Shown in pieces: positions 1 to 8,536 of a DNA stretch of 64,000 bases. The notes beneath the pieces were generated by a model. That model was not told where the DNA came from, ran no database searches, and saw only the letters and a program-made list of their open reading frames with translations. Positions within the stretch are counted from its first letter, which is position 1. Every line of letters begins with the position of its first letter. The translations under genes were made by a program, and so were the position numbers. The stretch comes from Lachnospiraceae bacterium AD3010 (lineage in GTDB: Bacteria > Bacillota > Clostridia > Lachnospirales > Lachnospiraceae): positions 62,001 through 126,000 of the forward strand of contig KK211389.1 in assembly GCA_000622025.1 (NCBI GenBank), read 5' to 3'.

Positions 1-1315
1 CAATAGCCGTGGCCTTTATTAGCCCCACGATCTCAGCCTTATATGCATCCATTACATGGGGGATAGTCTGTGGCAGTATAATCTTAAAGAAGGTCCCGTT
101 TACCGAATAGCCCAGTGCGTAAGCCGCTTCATACTGCCCTCTTGCAACAGTCCCCACGCCGATCTTTAAGAGCCCGTATACTCCCGCTCCAAATACCAGT
201 GTGAAACCGATAACGGAAACGACAACCCCATCGACATCCATATTTCCGAACACAATGTAGTATAGGATCATAAGGAGTACCACTACCGGCATGCCCTGCA
301 CCAGCCACAGACAGAACCCGGTGATCCTGTTAGCTGCGGAATTCCCGTCCTTACAGATGAAAAGAATGAGAAACCCAAGTAATGTTCCGAAAATGGCAGA
401 TAACAGGGTGATAATAAAAGTCACGATGAATCCACTCACAAAAAGCTTCCACCGGTTTTCTCTTACAAAGTTTTTTTCAAGGCTTGAAGATAAGGATTCC
501 AGAAATGAGGTAAAATCCGACTTTGCTTCCACCGGATCCCTTACCATGATCGCTATCTTTTCATCAAAGAGATCATCGGAAAAGGTCAGAGCCTCAGCTC
601 TTTCCGGAGTTATATTAAGATCGGCCATGACACAGTCCACGTCTCCCGTGGCTGCTGCCGTTATTACCCCGCTGTAATTATAAACCTTGAATCTGAGTCC
701 AAACCCAAGCCAGGCAGCAAAGCGTCTCGCAAGCTCAATATCATAGCCGTTAAGATCAGGTCCCACATAGTAGGTGTATGGCGGCGTGATACCGGTAGTA
801 CCAACCGTCAGGTACTGCTCCGGGTTTTCGGGAATGGTGATCTCCGGCATGGTCTCATCCCCCTTTATAACCCAGCGCTCATACATATCGTCAAGGATCC
901 CGTCTGCTTTTAATTCTGATAAAAATAAATTGATCCTGTTTTCCAGATCGGGTATTTGGGTCACGGGAGAGATCCCGACTGCAACGTGGACCGATCCATC
1001 CATATTCTCATCCAGAAGATGTACGCCCTTTCTTCCGCTGTCGATAGCAAGCTGCATCTGCCGGCGGTCATAGATATAAGCGTCAAGCTTTCCCTGGGCA
1101 ACAGACTCATATCCGGTGTTTCCTTCCAGATACACGATCTCTGCCTCAGGAAGCTCATCCTCCACAATATGTATGGCCGCGCTGCCATCCCCCGTTCCTA
1201 TCCTGATCCCCTTCCTGTTAAGGTCTTCCTTTGACGTAATACTTTTTATGTCAGATGAACAGGCACATAGGCAGATCATTAATAGCAGTATGAATAATAA
1301 ATTCTGTTTTTTCAT
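1..1315 (-). CDS. Amino-acid ABC transporter: binding protein fused to permease (3' end outside window)
   Basis: Translated from the ATG at 1315, the frame stays open to the window edge. It begins with a lipoprotein signal peptide ending LCAC (lipobox Cys about residue 18), followed by a short first and a longer second periplasmic-binding-like segment of the SBP_bac_3 family (the second contains ITPPYTYYVGPDLNGYDIELARR). The C-terminal part is a His/Glu/Gln-type permease domain with several membrane helices and the EAA loop (EAAYALGYSVNGTFFKIILP). Such fused binding protein-permeases import polar amino acids together with a separate ATPase, which would lie beyond base 1. The first binding lobe looks incomplete, so the N-terminal module may be degenerate. 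Family assignment is firm; substrate is not known. Confidence 0.85.
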   Translation of the reverse strand, partial: MKKQNLLFILLLMICLCACSSDIKSITSKEDLNRKGIRIGTGDGSAAIHIVEDELPEAEIVYLEGNTGYESVAQGKLDAYIYDRRQMQLAIDSGRKGVHLLDENMDGSVHVAVGISPVTQIPDLENRINLFLSELKADGILDDMYERWVIKGDETMPEITIPENPEQYLTVGTTGITPPYTYYVGPDLNGYDIELARRFAAWLGFGLRFKVYNYSGVITAAATGDVDCVMADLNITPERAEALTFSDDLFDEKIAIMVRDPVEAKSDFTSFLESLSSSLEKNFVRENRWKLFVSGFIVTFIITLLSAIFGTLLGFLILFICKDGNSAANRITGFCLWLVQGMPVVVLLMILYYIVFGNMDVDGVVVSVIGFTLVFGAGVYGLLKIGVGTVARGQYEAAYALGYSVNGTFFKIILPQTIPHVMDAYKAEIVGLIKATAI

Positions 1316-1367
1316 ATCTTAGCTATCCTTTGGCCTAAATATCAAATACTTTTTCGCTTCCAGCCAT

Positions 1368-2156
1368 CTATTCTTCCATATGAATGATCATATAGCGGAC
1401 AACGGAAGCACAGCGCTCAGCAGCTTTTTTCTTAAACACTTCATAACTCATTTCCTCGGAATCATCAGCCTTATCAGAAATAGCACGGATAATGACAAAT
1501 GGAGTACCATTCAGATAGCAGGCCTGTGCAATTGCTCCGCCTTCCATCTCACAGCACATACCTCCAAAATCGGACTTGATCAATTCCTTTTGTTCTTTTG
1601 AGGAAATGAACTGATCGCCAGTACAGACTCTGCCTTCGAAAACCCTAACGTCAGGAGCGGCCTCCTGCACAGCCTCTACTGCTTCTTTCCGCATTGTTTC
1701 GTCAGCAGGAAATGCAGAAAGACCTGTATACGGGATCTCACCCTTCTTAAAGCCGATGCTTTCCACGGTAAAGTCATGCTGACAAGCGTCAACCGAGACA
1801 ACGAAATCTCCGATGTCGATCTCTTTGTCGAGGGAACCGGCTACACCGGTATTGATTATCTTCGAACAGTCAAACTGGTTGATCAGTGTATTGGCACAGA
1901 TCCCGGCATTCACTTTGCCCATGCCGCATTGCACAACAACCACGTCCTCATCATCCAGTTTTCCTTCACAGAACTCCATGCCGGCTATGGTAGTTGTTTT
2001 GGGATCCGTAAGCGCTTCTTTGAGGGAAGTTACTTCCTCTTCCATAGCACCAATAATACCGATTCTCTCAGATGTGGTTCCTGAAGTGTTTGAGCATCCA
2101 TTAATTACAGATACCAAAAGCATCACAGAAAGTATAAAATAAATCTTCCTTTTCAT
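1368..2156 (-). CDS. mtnN: 5'-methylthioadenosine/S-adenosylhomocysteine nucleosidase, predicted lipoprotein
   Basis: Hydrolyses MTA or SAH to free adenine plus the thioribose. The core carries family hallmarks: GIIGAMEEEV near the start of the domain, GVAGSLD, the MEGGAIAQ substrate-binding segment and the catalytic Asp in ISDKADD. I place the start at the ATG at 2156 because GAAGGAGAT lies just upstream; a longer frame to 2225 has no better site. With this start the protein begins MKRK, a hydrophobic stretch and a lipobox-like INGC, so it is predicted to be an exported lipoprotein of 262 residues, whereas the usual enzyme (about 230 residues) is cytoplasmic. It lies 52 bp downstream of a ZIP transporter on the same strand. 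Enzyme family is confident; export is inferred from the signal peptide. Confidence 0.88.
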   Translation of the reverse strand: MKRKIYFILSVMLLVSVINGCSNTSGTTSERIGIIGAMEEEVTSLKEALTDPKTTTIAGMEFCEGKLDDEDVVVVQCGMGKVNAGICANTLINQFDCSKIINTGVAGSLDKEIDIGDFVVSVDACQHDFTVESIGFKKGEIPYTGLSAFPADETMRKEAVEAVQEAAPDVRVFEGRVCTGDQFISSKEQKELIKSDFGGMCCEMEGGAIAQACYLNGTPFVIIRAISDKADDSEEMSYEVFKKKAAERCASVVRYMIIHMEE

Positions 2157-2186
2157 AATATCTCCTTCATATTCTTTAACGCCATT

Positions 2187-2207
2187 GGGACGGTTCTCTT
2201 TGACTCC
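2187..2207. repeat. Dispersed GGGACGGTTCT repeat, half copy
   Basis: GGGACGGTTCTCTTTGACTCC lies between the nucleosidase and the ZIP gene. It matches one half of the hairpin repeats at 3145, 5008 and 23910 but lacks the pairing arm. Confidence 0.6.
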
Positions 2208-2208
2208 T

Positions 2209-2979
2209 TCATCCCAGAGCAACATCCAATGCCATCATTAGCGTAAACCCCAATGAGAACATAATAACACCCGTATTTGAATGTTCTCCGCTTGACATTT
2301 CCGGGATAAGCTCTTCAACAACCACATATATCATCGCTCCGGCTGCAAAGCATAACAGATACGGCATGGCAGGTGTTACAAGACCTGCAGCAAATATTGT
2401 CAGCAATGCTCCCAAAGGTTCCACCGCCCCGGACAATGCACCATACAGGAACGCTCTCCTCTTTCCCAAACCCTCTGCATGAAGCGGCATGGAGATTATC
2501 GCCCCTTCAGGAAAATTCTGTATTGCTATTCCAAGCGCAAGAGCAAAAGCCCCTCCGGCTGAAATATTAACGCTCCCCGAAAGAAAACCTGCATATACTG
2601 CTCCTACAGCCATCCCCTCAGGGATATTATGCAGCGTGACGGCAAGAACCATCATAGTAGTTCTTTGCAACTCACATCCCGGTCCTTCCGCCTTCTCCGC
2701 GTATTGGTGAATATGAGGAATGACATTATCCAAGAAAAGAAGGAACAGAATACCTGCCCAGAATCCGATAAATGCCGGAACAAACGATAGTCTGCCCATA
2801 GCTTCAGATTGCTCCAGAGCAGGAATAATCAGGCTCCATATTGAAGCCGCAACCATAACCCCTCCGGCAAATCCCGTTAGCGCCCTCTGTACAGGATCAC
2901 TGATCTTCTGCTTCATAAGAAACACACATGCCGATCCTAAAATTGTTCCGATAAACGGTACCAAGATTCCTGTGATCAT
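2209..2979 (-). CDS. ZIP family metal transporter
   Basis: A 256-residue polytopic membrane protein of the ZIP (ZupT-like) family, which imports divalent metals such as zinc or iron. The diagnostic motif HNIPEGMAVG is in the fourth predicted helix and a second one (NFPEGAIISMP) is in the fifth; both supply the binuclear metal-site residues. Length and helix number fit the bacterial family. An AGGAG sits before the ATG at 2979. The next gene downstream is the exported nucleosidase; no functional link is evident. The metal cannot be predicted from sequence. Confidence 0.88.
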   Translation of the reverse strand: MITGILVPFIGTILGSACVFLMKQKISDPVQRALTGFAGGVMVAASIWSLIIPALEQSEAMGRLSFVPAFIGFWAGILFLLFLDNVIPHIHQYAEKAEGPGCELQRTTMMVLAVTLHNIPEGMAVGAVYAGFLSGSVNISAGGAFALALGIAIQNFPEGAIISMPLHAEGLGKRRAFLYGALSGAVEPLGALLTIFAAGLVTPAMPYLLCFAAGAMIYVVVEELIPEMSSGEHSNTGVIMFSLGFTLMMALDVALG

Positions 2980-3144
2980 TTGTCTCCTGTGTTTTTTCCT
3001 GTATTTCTAAGTGCCGCCCAATCCCTACATTGAGCTGATATCAGCTATTCTTGCCCTCCTTATAGCCACCTCCAAGTATACCACATTTTTCTTTCATATC
3101 CTGCAATACCACATATGCATAATAAAAGTCATCGGACCATCCAT

Positions 3145-3174
3145 GGAGTCAAAGAGAACCGTCCTTTGACTTCC
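3145..3174. repeat. Dispersed GGGACGGTTCT hairpin repeat
   Basis: GGAGTCAAAG and CTTTGACTTCC flank the inverse of the conserved loop (GAACCGTCC), giving an 8-bp perfect stem (AGTCAAAG/CTTTGACT). It lies in the divergent spacer between the ZIP and MATE-like genes. Confidence 0.7.
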
Positions 3175-3253
3175 TGTCTCTGCCCTTTTTATTTCAGAGT
3201 GTGGTAGAATACCATACGAGTATAGCTGATTTTATAAAAAGTTGGGTATTATT

Positions 3254-5008
3254 ATGTCTGAGGGATCATCAGGAAGAGTGATCAGGAAAAATATATTATC
3301 ACTATATCCCGGTGCTGTATTGTATGGCCTGCTGTTTAATATAACCCTGATGATCGACAGTATTATTGCGGGATGGAACCTGGGAGCGCCTGGGATAGCC
3401 GCAGTGGCGCTTGGTATTCCGGGGTACGGCATTTTGGCTGCAGTTATCTATTCCCTTATCCACGGCAGCGGACTAAGGATGATATGGGCAAAGGGACGTG
3501 CGGACAATCAGGGGTTTAACAGGGCGTTTTGTGGGGGCGCAACCCTCGTAGGCTTTGCAGGTATTGTTTTTGCCTTACTTATTTTTGTTTTTGCAGAAAG
3601 CATAGTTCTTGTATGCGGCGGGGATATGGTGGATCCTGCTACATTACATAACGCGGTGCTTTATCTTATGTTTTGCTCCCCGATAGTGCTTATGACCGCT
3701 TTGGGGATGATCCTGCAGGAAGTAATGAATGTCCTGGGATTTCAGACTGAACGGGTAGCACTCAGCGGAGTAAATATCGCGGTTAATCTGGCAGTTTCTG
3801 TTATTTTGGTGACCACTCTTCCAGCGGATATGAAGCTTGCGGGACTGGGGATCGGAACCTCTGCGGGAGGACTTATGGAATTCATTGCAGGGATCATTTT
3901 GCTTCGTATCCTGAATGTCCGTCATGGATACCGTCCTCTGTTACTCCGTCCCAAAGAGATCGCTGAGACCATCCGGTGCGGGTTTCCGGCAGCAGCGGAC
4001 TATTTTGCGGAGAACATAGTAATGGGGATCCAGAATAATCTGATCCTTTCAGGCTTCCCGGGTGATTCGATTATCCTGCCCACAGCGGAGGTCGTCTGCA
4101 ATATCTCCTATTTTGCATCCGGTACCATTAAGGGCGCAGCTATTGCGACAGAGCCTCTTTTTGGAGTGTTCTATGAGGAAAGGGATGTGCGCAGCATAAA
4201 GAAGGTATGGCAGCAGGGATGGGTGATCGGACTCATAATGTCTGTTGTCTGGGCTATTTTATTCTATGTCTCTTTGCCGGTGCTTTCGTCTTTATGCGGA
4301 ATGGAGCTGACACAGGATATTTCGAGAGGGGTTCTCCTCTGTATGGTCTTTACACCGGTGATGCATACGGTGTATATGTTTACGCTGTATTATGAGGCTA
4401 CGAAACGCTTCAACCTTTCCATGGCATTTGCTATAATTCCGGATTCCTGTCTGTATGTGATCATGATGATGTTTCTGATCCCGGTACTCGGAAAAGACGG
4501 GATCTGGCTATCTATTACAGGAAATCAGGTGATAGGCCTTATCCTGCTGATCCCGTTTGTGATGCTGATTAATAAAAAAACAGGCAAAGGTATAGAAAAG
4601 CTGCTGCTTTTGAATGAAGAATTTTTTTCGGGGACTACCCTGATGGAATTTGAGATATCGGGAGACAAAACGGATGCAGCTGAGAATCTGAATAAACTAA
4701 GGGAACCGGTTGAGGGTATTGTTTCAGATTCTGACATTATAGATAATTTAATGCTTTGTACGGGAGAACTGGTGTCCGACATGCGCCGGACCTCCAGGCA
4801 TATTCATTTAAGACTTAGAGATGAAGGAAAAAAGGCTGAATTATTCATACGCAGTATTGGGAAACGCTGGGATCTGCCGGCATCTATATCAGAGGAAGTA
4901 AAAGCCTTTTTGGGAAAAGAAGCCATTTCCTACAGCTACGTTTACAGGATGAATATTGTATGTATTATCCTTGATGGAAGGGGTACATCAAATGCAGTTA
5001 TTCACTAA
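3254..5008 (+). CDS. MATE-like multidrug/Na+ antiporter with C-terminal cytoplasmic domain
   Basis: About twelve membrane helices over residues 10-440 with the internal two-fold layout of MATE-like exporters. Beyond the last helix there is a soluble tail of about 130 residues absent from ordinary MATE proteins (about 450 residues). The tail contains a stretch (IDNLMLCTGELVSDMRRTSR) resembling the N-box helix of RsbW/HATPase_c_2 domains, but with Asp in place of the Asn and no recognisable glycine-rich lids, so it looks like a degenerate ATPase-fold domain. Start: the frame opens at TTG 3242, but ATG 3254 is more plausible; neither has a good Shine-Dalgarno sequence. A possible extended -10 (TGGTAGAAT) ends at 3210. 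Transported substrate unknown. Confidence 0.8.
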   Translation: MSEGSSGRVIRKNILSLYPGAVLYGLLFNITLMIDSIIAGWNLGAPGIAAVALGIPGYGILAAVIYSLIHGSGLRMIWAKGRADNQGFNRAFCGGATLVGFAGIVFALLIFVFAESIVLVCGGDMVDPATLHNAVLYLMFCSPIVLMTALGMILQEVMNVLGFQTERVALSGVNIAVNLAVSVILVTTLPADMKLAGLGIGTSAGGLMEFIAGIILLRILNVRHGYRPLLLRPKEIAETIRCGFPAAADYFAENIVMGIQNNLILSGFPGDSIILPTAEVVCNISYFASGTIKGAAIATEPLFGVFYEERDVRSIKKVWQQGWVIGLIMSVVWAILFYVSLPVLSSLCGMELTQDISRGVLLCMVFTPVMHTVYMFTLYYEATKRFNLSMAFAIIPDSCLYVIMMMFLIPVLGKDGIWLSITGNQVIGLILLIPFVMLINKKTGKGIEKLLLLNEEFFSGTTLMEFEISGDKTDAAENLNKLREPVEGIVSDSDIIDNLMLCTGELVSDMRRTSRHIHLRLRDEGKKAELFIRSIGKRWDLPASISEEVKAFLGKEAISYSYVYRMNIVCIILDGRGTSNAVIH

Positions 5009-5040
5009 GAAGTCAACGGGGACGGTTCTTTTTGACTTCT
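5008..5040. repeat. Dispersed GGGACGGTTCT hairpin repeat
   Basis: AGAAGTCAA and TTGACTTCT form a perfect 9-bp stem around GGGGACGGTTCTTT, starting on the last base of the MATE-like stop codon. It may act as a 3' stabiliser or weak terminator of that gene. Confidence 0.75.
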
Positions 5041-5044
5041 ATTG

Positions 5045-5081
5045 TAAAAACGATCCGGGCTGACGATTGACAGCCCGGATC
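5045..5081 (-). terminator. Rho-independent terminator of the double-glycine leader gene
   Basis: GATCCGGGCTG and CAGCCCGGATC form an 11-bp stem with an 8-base loop (5052-5081). Read on the minus strand it is followed by GTTTTTAC, a standard U-tract, 29 bp after the stop of the gene at 5110. Confidence 0.8.
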
Positions 5082-5109
5082 AGTTCATCATTTGCATATA
5101 AATGTCAGA

Positions 5110-5385
5110 TCAGTATCTTTGAAGTAATTTTCTCGCTTCTTCCCTGCCAATATCAAAGTTGCCTAAACAGTACATATCATCTTCAAACTTTGGAGCCCAA
5201 AAAATGCCTACTTTCGCCCAGCCCTCTTTAATCAGAGCTATTGCTTCAGGATCCAGAATGTCATAACCCTTATATTCTTTGTCGACCAGTCCTTTTGCTT
5301 TAAGAAGCTTGTAGTCTTCTAATAGAGTTTCGTAAGAGATGCCACCAGTTACTTTTTCCAGTTCATTGTCGTTAACACTATTCAT
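5110..5385 (-). CDS. Small protein with double-glycine (bacteriocin-type) leader
   Basis: A 91-residue protein whose N-terminus, MNSVNDNELEKVTGG, fits the double-glycine leader consensus (acidic/Leu helix, then V-T-G-G) cut by C39 peptidase-containing exporters or PCAT-type transporters. Cleavage after residue 15 would release a 76-residue polypeptide with a single Cys, many charged residues and no lanthionine or sactipeptide-type Cys pattern. A near-perfect ribosome site (AAAGGAGATCAAAATG) fixes the start, and a strong terminator follows, so it is a free-standing transcription unit. No C39 exporter or maturation enzyme is visible nearby; the ABC pair at 5683-7964 lacks a peptidase domain. 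Bacteriocin, signalling peptide or other exported small protein are all possible. Confidence 0.75.
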   Translation of the reverse strand: MNSVNDNELEKVTGGISYETLLEDYKLLKAKGLVDKEYKGYDILDPEAIALIKEGWAKVGIFWAPKFEDDMYCLGNFDIGREEARKLLQRY

Positions 5386-5410
5386 TTTGATCTCCTTTAC
5401 TCTGGGCTTT

Positions 5411-5434
5411 CTTCAAGTGTTTTTCACTCTGAAG
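5411..5434 (-). promoter_or_regulatory. Inverted repeat upstream of the double-glycine leader gene
   Basis: CTTCAGAGTG and CACTTGAAG flank five A bases, 26 bp upstream of the start codon. It could be an operator or a 5'-leader hairpin; AT-rich -10-like sequences (TATATT) lie just upstream on the minus strand. Confidence 0.35.
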
Positions 5435-5509
5435 AGATTGTGTATATGTTATATCCTAATATACGATAAAAATCAGATAAAGGCAGAAAAGCAAATGGGA
5501 TCGTTTTTT

Positions 5510-5680
5510 TTAGTCCAGTCTGAACATTACTAGATTATTTATTACATCATAATCCCCGTTTTTCATATTAAGTTCCGTTGCATCAGCAAATCCAACAATC
5601 ATACCGTCGAATCCCTTCGGTACCAAAAAAGCATGGTTATAATTAAAGGTATATGTTCCTCTCTTTCTCCATACCCATTG
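5510..5680 (-). pseudogene. C-terminal remnant of a protein gene
   Basis: The minus strand reads about 57 residues of protein-like sequence, including TYTFNYNHAFLVPKGFDG, ending at the TAA at 5510-5512, with no start codon. The frame runs back into the 3' end of the permease gene in a different frame. The VPKGFDG...GFADATEL pattern resembles the C-terminal beta-rich tail of the lipoprotein at 54238 (VPVGHSGVVWEVFEIKGSEVIP). I read it as the 3' stub of a deleted gene abutting the permease gene; it might also be chance. Confidence 0.35.
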
Positions 5681-5682
5681 AC

Positions 5683-6648
5683 TTATCGTTTGTCTCTGTC
5701 TATAAATTCCATAAAAACTACCGTGAGAAAAGAAAAAACAAAAGAGAATACGACAAGGTGTCCCCAGCAGGAAATGAGATTTTCCGCGGTTGAGGCATAG
5801 GCTGCATTTTGTGTGGCTTTTCCAAGTTCCGAAAGCACTCTGTTCTTTAAGCCTTTTTCCTCGACAAATCTCAATACGTCCGAGAGCTTCATTATACCGC
5901 CGAGATCCACATTGCCCGCAGCTACCATCCTGTTCCAGATAAGGACAGCAGGCAGGTCATTATAACGGGCAAGAGCGCATAATCCCTGCGTCCCCCACTT
6001 CGATATCATCATATCCGTAACGTCTTTTAAGATGTCCGGGATATTAAAATATCCGGCGAACACAAGCTGTACGATAAGCATGAAAGGCATCACCGTCATT
6101 GCAGTGGTGGTGGTATGTACTATAGCCGATATCATGAGCGCCAGGATATCCGAAGAATAGGTTATCAGAAAAAGTGTAATGAATAATTCAACTATAAACC
6201 CGTTCGGAGTCGGTGAGATAAGTCCGCCTTCGGGGAAGCGGACACCCGAGAATTTGCAGACGGTAATGGTAATAGCTGACTGGGCAGCAGACAGCAGCAT
6301 CTGAAAAATTAAGTGTGCACATACATATGAGGTCATATGCAGTCCCGCCCTGTGTTCTCTCTTGATCACGGGCCGCTCGCGGCATATTACCTGTATCGAA
6401 TTAAAAAAGCCGTTCCAGATACATACACAGGAGAGGGCAAAAGCGCCCTGAAGGGTACCCTCCATGGTAAGAAAAAGGCCTTTTCCCACGACCATTGAGA
6501 CCATTCCTGCAATCACTGCAGCCATGGGAAGCACCTTCCAGTCATTTCTGAAAATGAAGATCCTGAAAAGCTTAAATAAATATATGAATGTCTGGCCTAT
6601 ATGCCCGGTATATTTATAGTCTGATTTTTCTTTTGTATTCATTTTCAA
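5683..6648 (-). CDS. ABC-2 type permease, partner of the adjacent ATPase
   Basis: 321 residues with about six membrane helices arranged as in ABC2/ABCG-type permeases: an N-terminal cytoplasmic segment, a cluster of helices, an extended loop of roughly 70 residues before the last helix and a short charged tail. It overlaps the ATPase gene by 4 bp (ATGA), which implies translational coupling and a complex of the two. It is the last gene of the 10143-5683 operon. Substrate is unknown; lipid or drug export would be typical of the family. Confidence 0.75.
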   Translation of the reverse strand: MKMNTKEKSDYKYTGHIGQTFIYLFKLFRIFIFRNDWKVLPMAAVIAGMVSMVVGKGLFLTMEGTLQGAFALSCVCIWNGFFNSIQVICRERPVIKREHRAGLHMTSYVCAHLIFQMLLSAAQSAITITVCKFSGVRFPEGGLISPTPNGFIVELFITLFLITYSSDILALMISAIVHTTTTAMTVMPFMLIVQLVFAGYFNIPDILKDVTDMMISKWGTQGLCALARYNDLPAVLIWNRMVAAGNVDLGGIMKLSDVLRFVEEKGLKNRVLSELGKATQNAAYASTAENLISCWGHLVVFSFVFSFLTVVFMEFIDRDKR

Positions 6649-7964
6649 ACCGCCTGCTCACTGATCTTCATAGAATACTTTCCGATAAACTCTTCCGATC
6701 TGCCCTCGCCGCCTTCATCCATCTGATTAATGGAGAGAAGTATCTCTTCCATAGACTTCTTTCCAAAAAACTCAAAAGATTCATTTATGGAACCGTAAAA
6801 GGCGAGTCGACCCGTGCGGCCGGTATCTTTGGCAAGGACTATCACATCATCAAAGAGGTCGATCACCCTGTCGGGGGTATGTGTGATGACGATGACGATC
6901 TTTCCTTCATCAGCTATGGAGCGCAGGCTTTCAAAAAGCTTTCTCGCTACTATCCCGTCCAGACCGGAATCCGGCTCATCCAGAATAAAGAGAGTCGGGT
7001 TTGAAACAAATTCCATAGCTATTGACAGGCGTTTACGCTGTCCGCCCGAAAGCTTTTCCACGAGGCTGTTTCTGACGGAATGAAGACCGAATTTATCCAG
7101 CATTCCGTTTATCCGTTCCCTCCTTTCCTTAAAGGGGATATTCTTCGGAAGTCGGAGCCCGGCAGCATCATTCAATGTCATATTTACGGTATCACCGTCC
7201 CTCATAAGATCCTGCTGTGGCACAAATCCAAGATCGTATTTCATGCTTTCGTAATTTGTGTAAACGTTATTACCGTTCAATAATACTTCGGCATTGGCTT
7301 TCTCATAGCCCGTAAGAGCGTTTAAGAAGGTGGTCTTTCCGGCACCGGAACCTCCGAGAAGCAGCACCATATGTCCTGTCGGGATGGACAGATGGATGTC
7401 CTTTAAGAGCGCTTTCTTACGGAAGAAATCGATGACGGTCCTGTCAGTAAGATTAACGGTGAGCCCTTCTCCTATGGTATCAACCGTGGCTCCGCTTACA
7501 GCCGCCGCTTTTGAGCCTTCGGCGTCAAATGCCATATGGGAGGGCTGGAAATTCTTATTATATCCCCAGAGAAGAGAGACAAAAGGGGCAAATAATGCCC
7601 AGAGTACAGTCCATCTTCTGTGTCTCCGGTAAAGATCGCAGTATGCCATATATATCCGGATACTGTAGAAAAAGGATGAGAGAGACAGGGCAAAATATGC
7701 GGAGCCGAAGACGATCCACATAGCCGACCCTTCGTCATAATAAACGAATATGAGATTACACACGAAGGAACAGGCTGAGAGAATAAAGAAAGTCTTTCCC
7801 TCTTCTTCATGCTCTGCCGTTACAGCAAGCTGATAGTCCCTTACACCCGGGATAAGGGCATACCATCCTTTCCTTCCGCTTTTCTTAAACAGCGCATAAT
7901 ATCCGAATATCATACAAAGCTGGTGTATAATATCGGATGAGATTGAAAAAAAATCGGAAAACAT
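6645..7964 (-). CDS. ABCG-type ABC ATPase with N-terminal DUF5684-like membrane domain
   Basis: Residues 1-140 are a membrane domain of four hydrophobic segments with a GWYALIPGV motif like DUF5684/signal-peptidase-like proteins of Firmicutes. Residues 165-400 are an ABC ATPase: Walker A GGSGAGKTT, Q-loop in FVPQQDL, signature LSGGQRKR, Walker B LFILDEPDSGLD and H-loop ITHTPD. The signature and spacing fit the ABCG/EPD group. Start is ATG 7964, 5 nt after AGGAGG; a TTG one codon earlier is less likely. It overlaps the permease by 4 bp. The unusual N-terminal membrane module may anchor the ATPase or sense envelope state. Confidence 0.8.
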   Translation of the reverse strand: MFSDFFSISSDIIHQLCMIFGYYALFKKSGRKGWYALIPGVRDYQLAVTAEHEEEGKTFFILSACSFVCNLIFVYYDEGSAMWIVFGSAYFALSLSSFFYSIRIYMAYCDLYRRHRRWTVLWALFAPFVSLLWGYNKNFQPSHMAFDAEGSKAAAVSGATVDTIGEGLTVNLTDRTVIDFFRKKALLKDIHLSIPTGHMVLLLGGSGAGKTTFLNALTGYEKANAEVLLNGNNVYTNYESMKYDLGFVPQQDLMRDGDTVNMTLNDAAGLRLPKNIPFKERRERINGMLDKFGLHSVRNSLVEKLSGGQRKRLSIAMEFVSNPTLFILDEPDSGLDGIVARKLFESLRSIADEGKIVIVITHTPDRVIDLFDDVIVLAKDTGRTGRLAFYGSINESFEFFGKKSMEEILLSINQMDEGGEGRSEEFIGKYSMKISEQAV

Positions 7965-7999
7965 CAAAACCTCCTGTTTATAACTAACCTAACAAAGAG

Positions 8000-8536
8000 T
8001 TATCTGATCAGGATAAAGGTGGTACGTCTAAGGGCATTTGCTATTCGCATCACGGCAGAATACAAAAGGCCTATACTGTATATTATAAGCGCCGTGTGCG
8101 TCTGTCTGATATAGATAAAACAGGACAGAGCCAGCAGAAAATCAACTACTCCATGGGTGAATTTCATCTTCCAGGGACCGGAAACCATCCTTCTTGCTTC
8201 CATTGCCCTTAAGACCTCAACTACTCCCGAGAATGCATGGAGTACTACCAGATAGAGAAGAATATATATCTTTGGAACATCCGACATTGATCCCGTCAGC
8301 AGTGCAAAGTCAAGCACTATTACTCCCTGTATCAGGATCATCTTCCCTCCCACCATATGCCTTGCCATGGTGAAGTAAAATATAATATCCCTAAGCCCCT
8401 TTATCAGAAGTCCCGTAGACAATACAGCAATAACAAAGACATATGCTTCATCGCTTGGGGCCACGATAAATATTAATGCTACCACGACCATAATAAGCCC
8501 GACAATTATATTTCTGATCCTTTGAAAAATAGTCAC
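8000..8536 (-). CDS. DUF308/HdeD-like membrane protein
   Basis: 178 residues, six predicted membrane helices, compositionally and in layout like DUF308 (HdeD) proteins. It starts with GTG at 8536, whose GTGA overlaps the stop of the upstream gene, so it is translationally coupled to it. Function of the family is poorly known (acid resistance in enterobacteria). Here it sits between a DUF6765-like protein and an ABC transporter in one operon. Confidence 0.6.
   Translation of the reverse strand: MTIFQRIRNIIVGLIMVVVALIFIVAPSDEAYVFVIAVLSTGLLIKGLRDIIFYFTMARHMVGGKMILIQGVIVLDFALLTGSMSDVPKIYILLYLVVLHAFSGVVEVLRAMEARRMVSGPWKMKFTHGVVDFLLALSCFIYIRQTHTALIIYSIGLLYSAVMRIANALRRTTFILIR

Noticed and set aside
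2209-2225. Overlap of the nucleosidase and ZIP genes using the longer nucleosidase frame to 2225
   Set aside because: The upstream frame contains the dispersed repeat and no ribosome site; the start at 2156 has a strong one and yields a signal peptide.
5683-7964. ABC pair as the exporter of the double-glycine leader protein
   Set aside because: No C39 peptidase domain, ABCG-type architecture, and a separate transcription unit; association is by position only.
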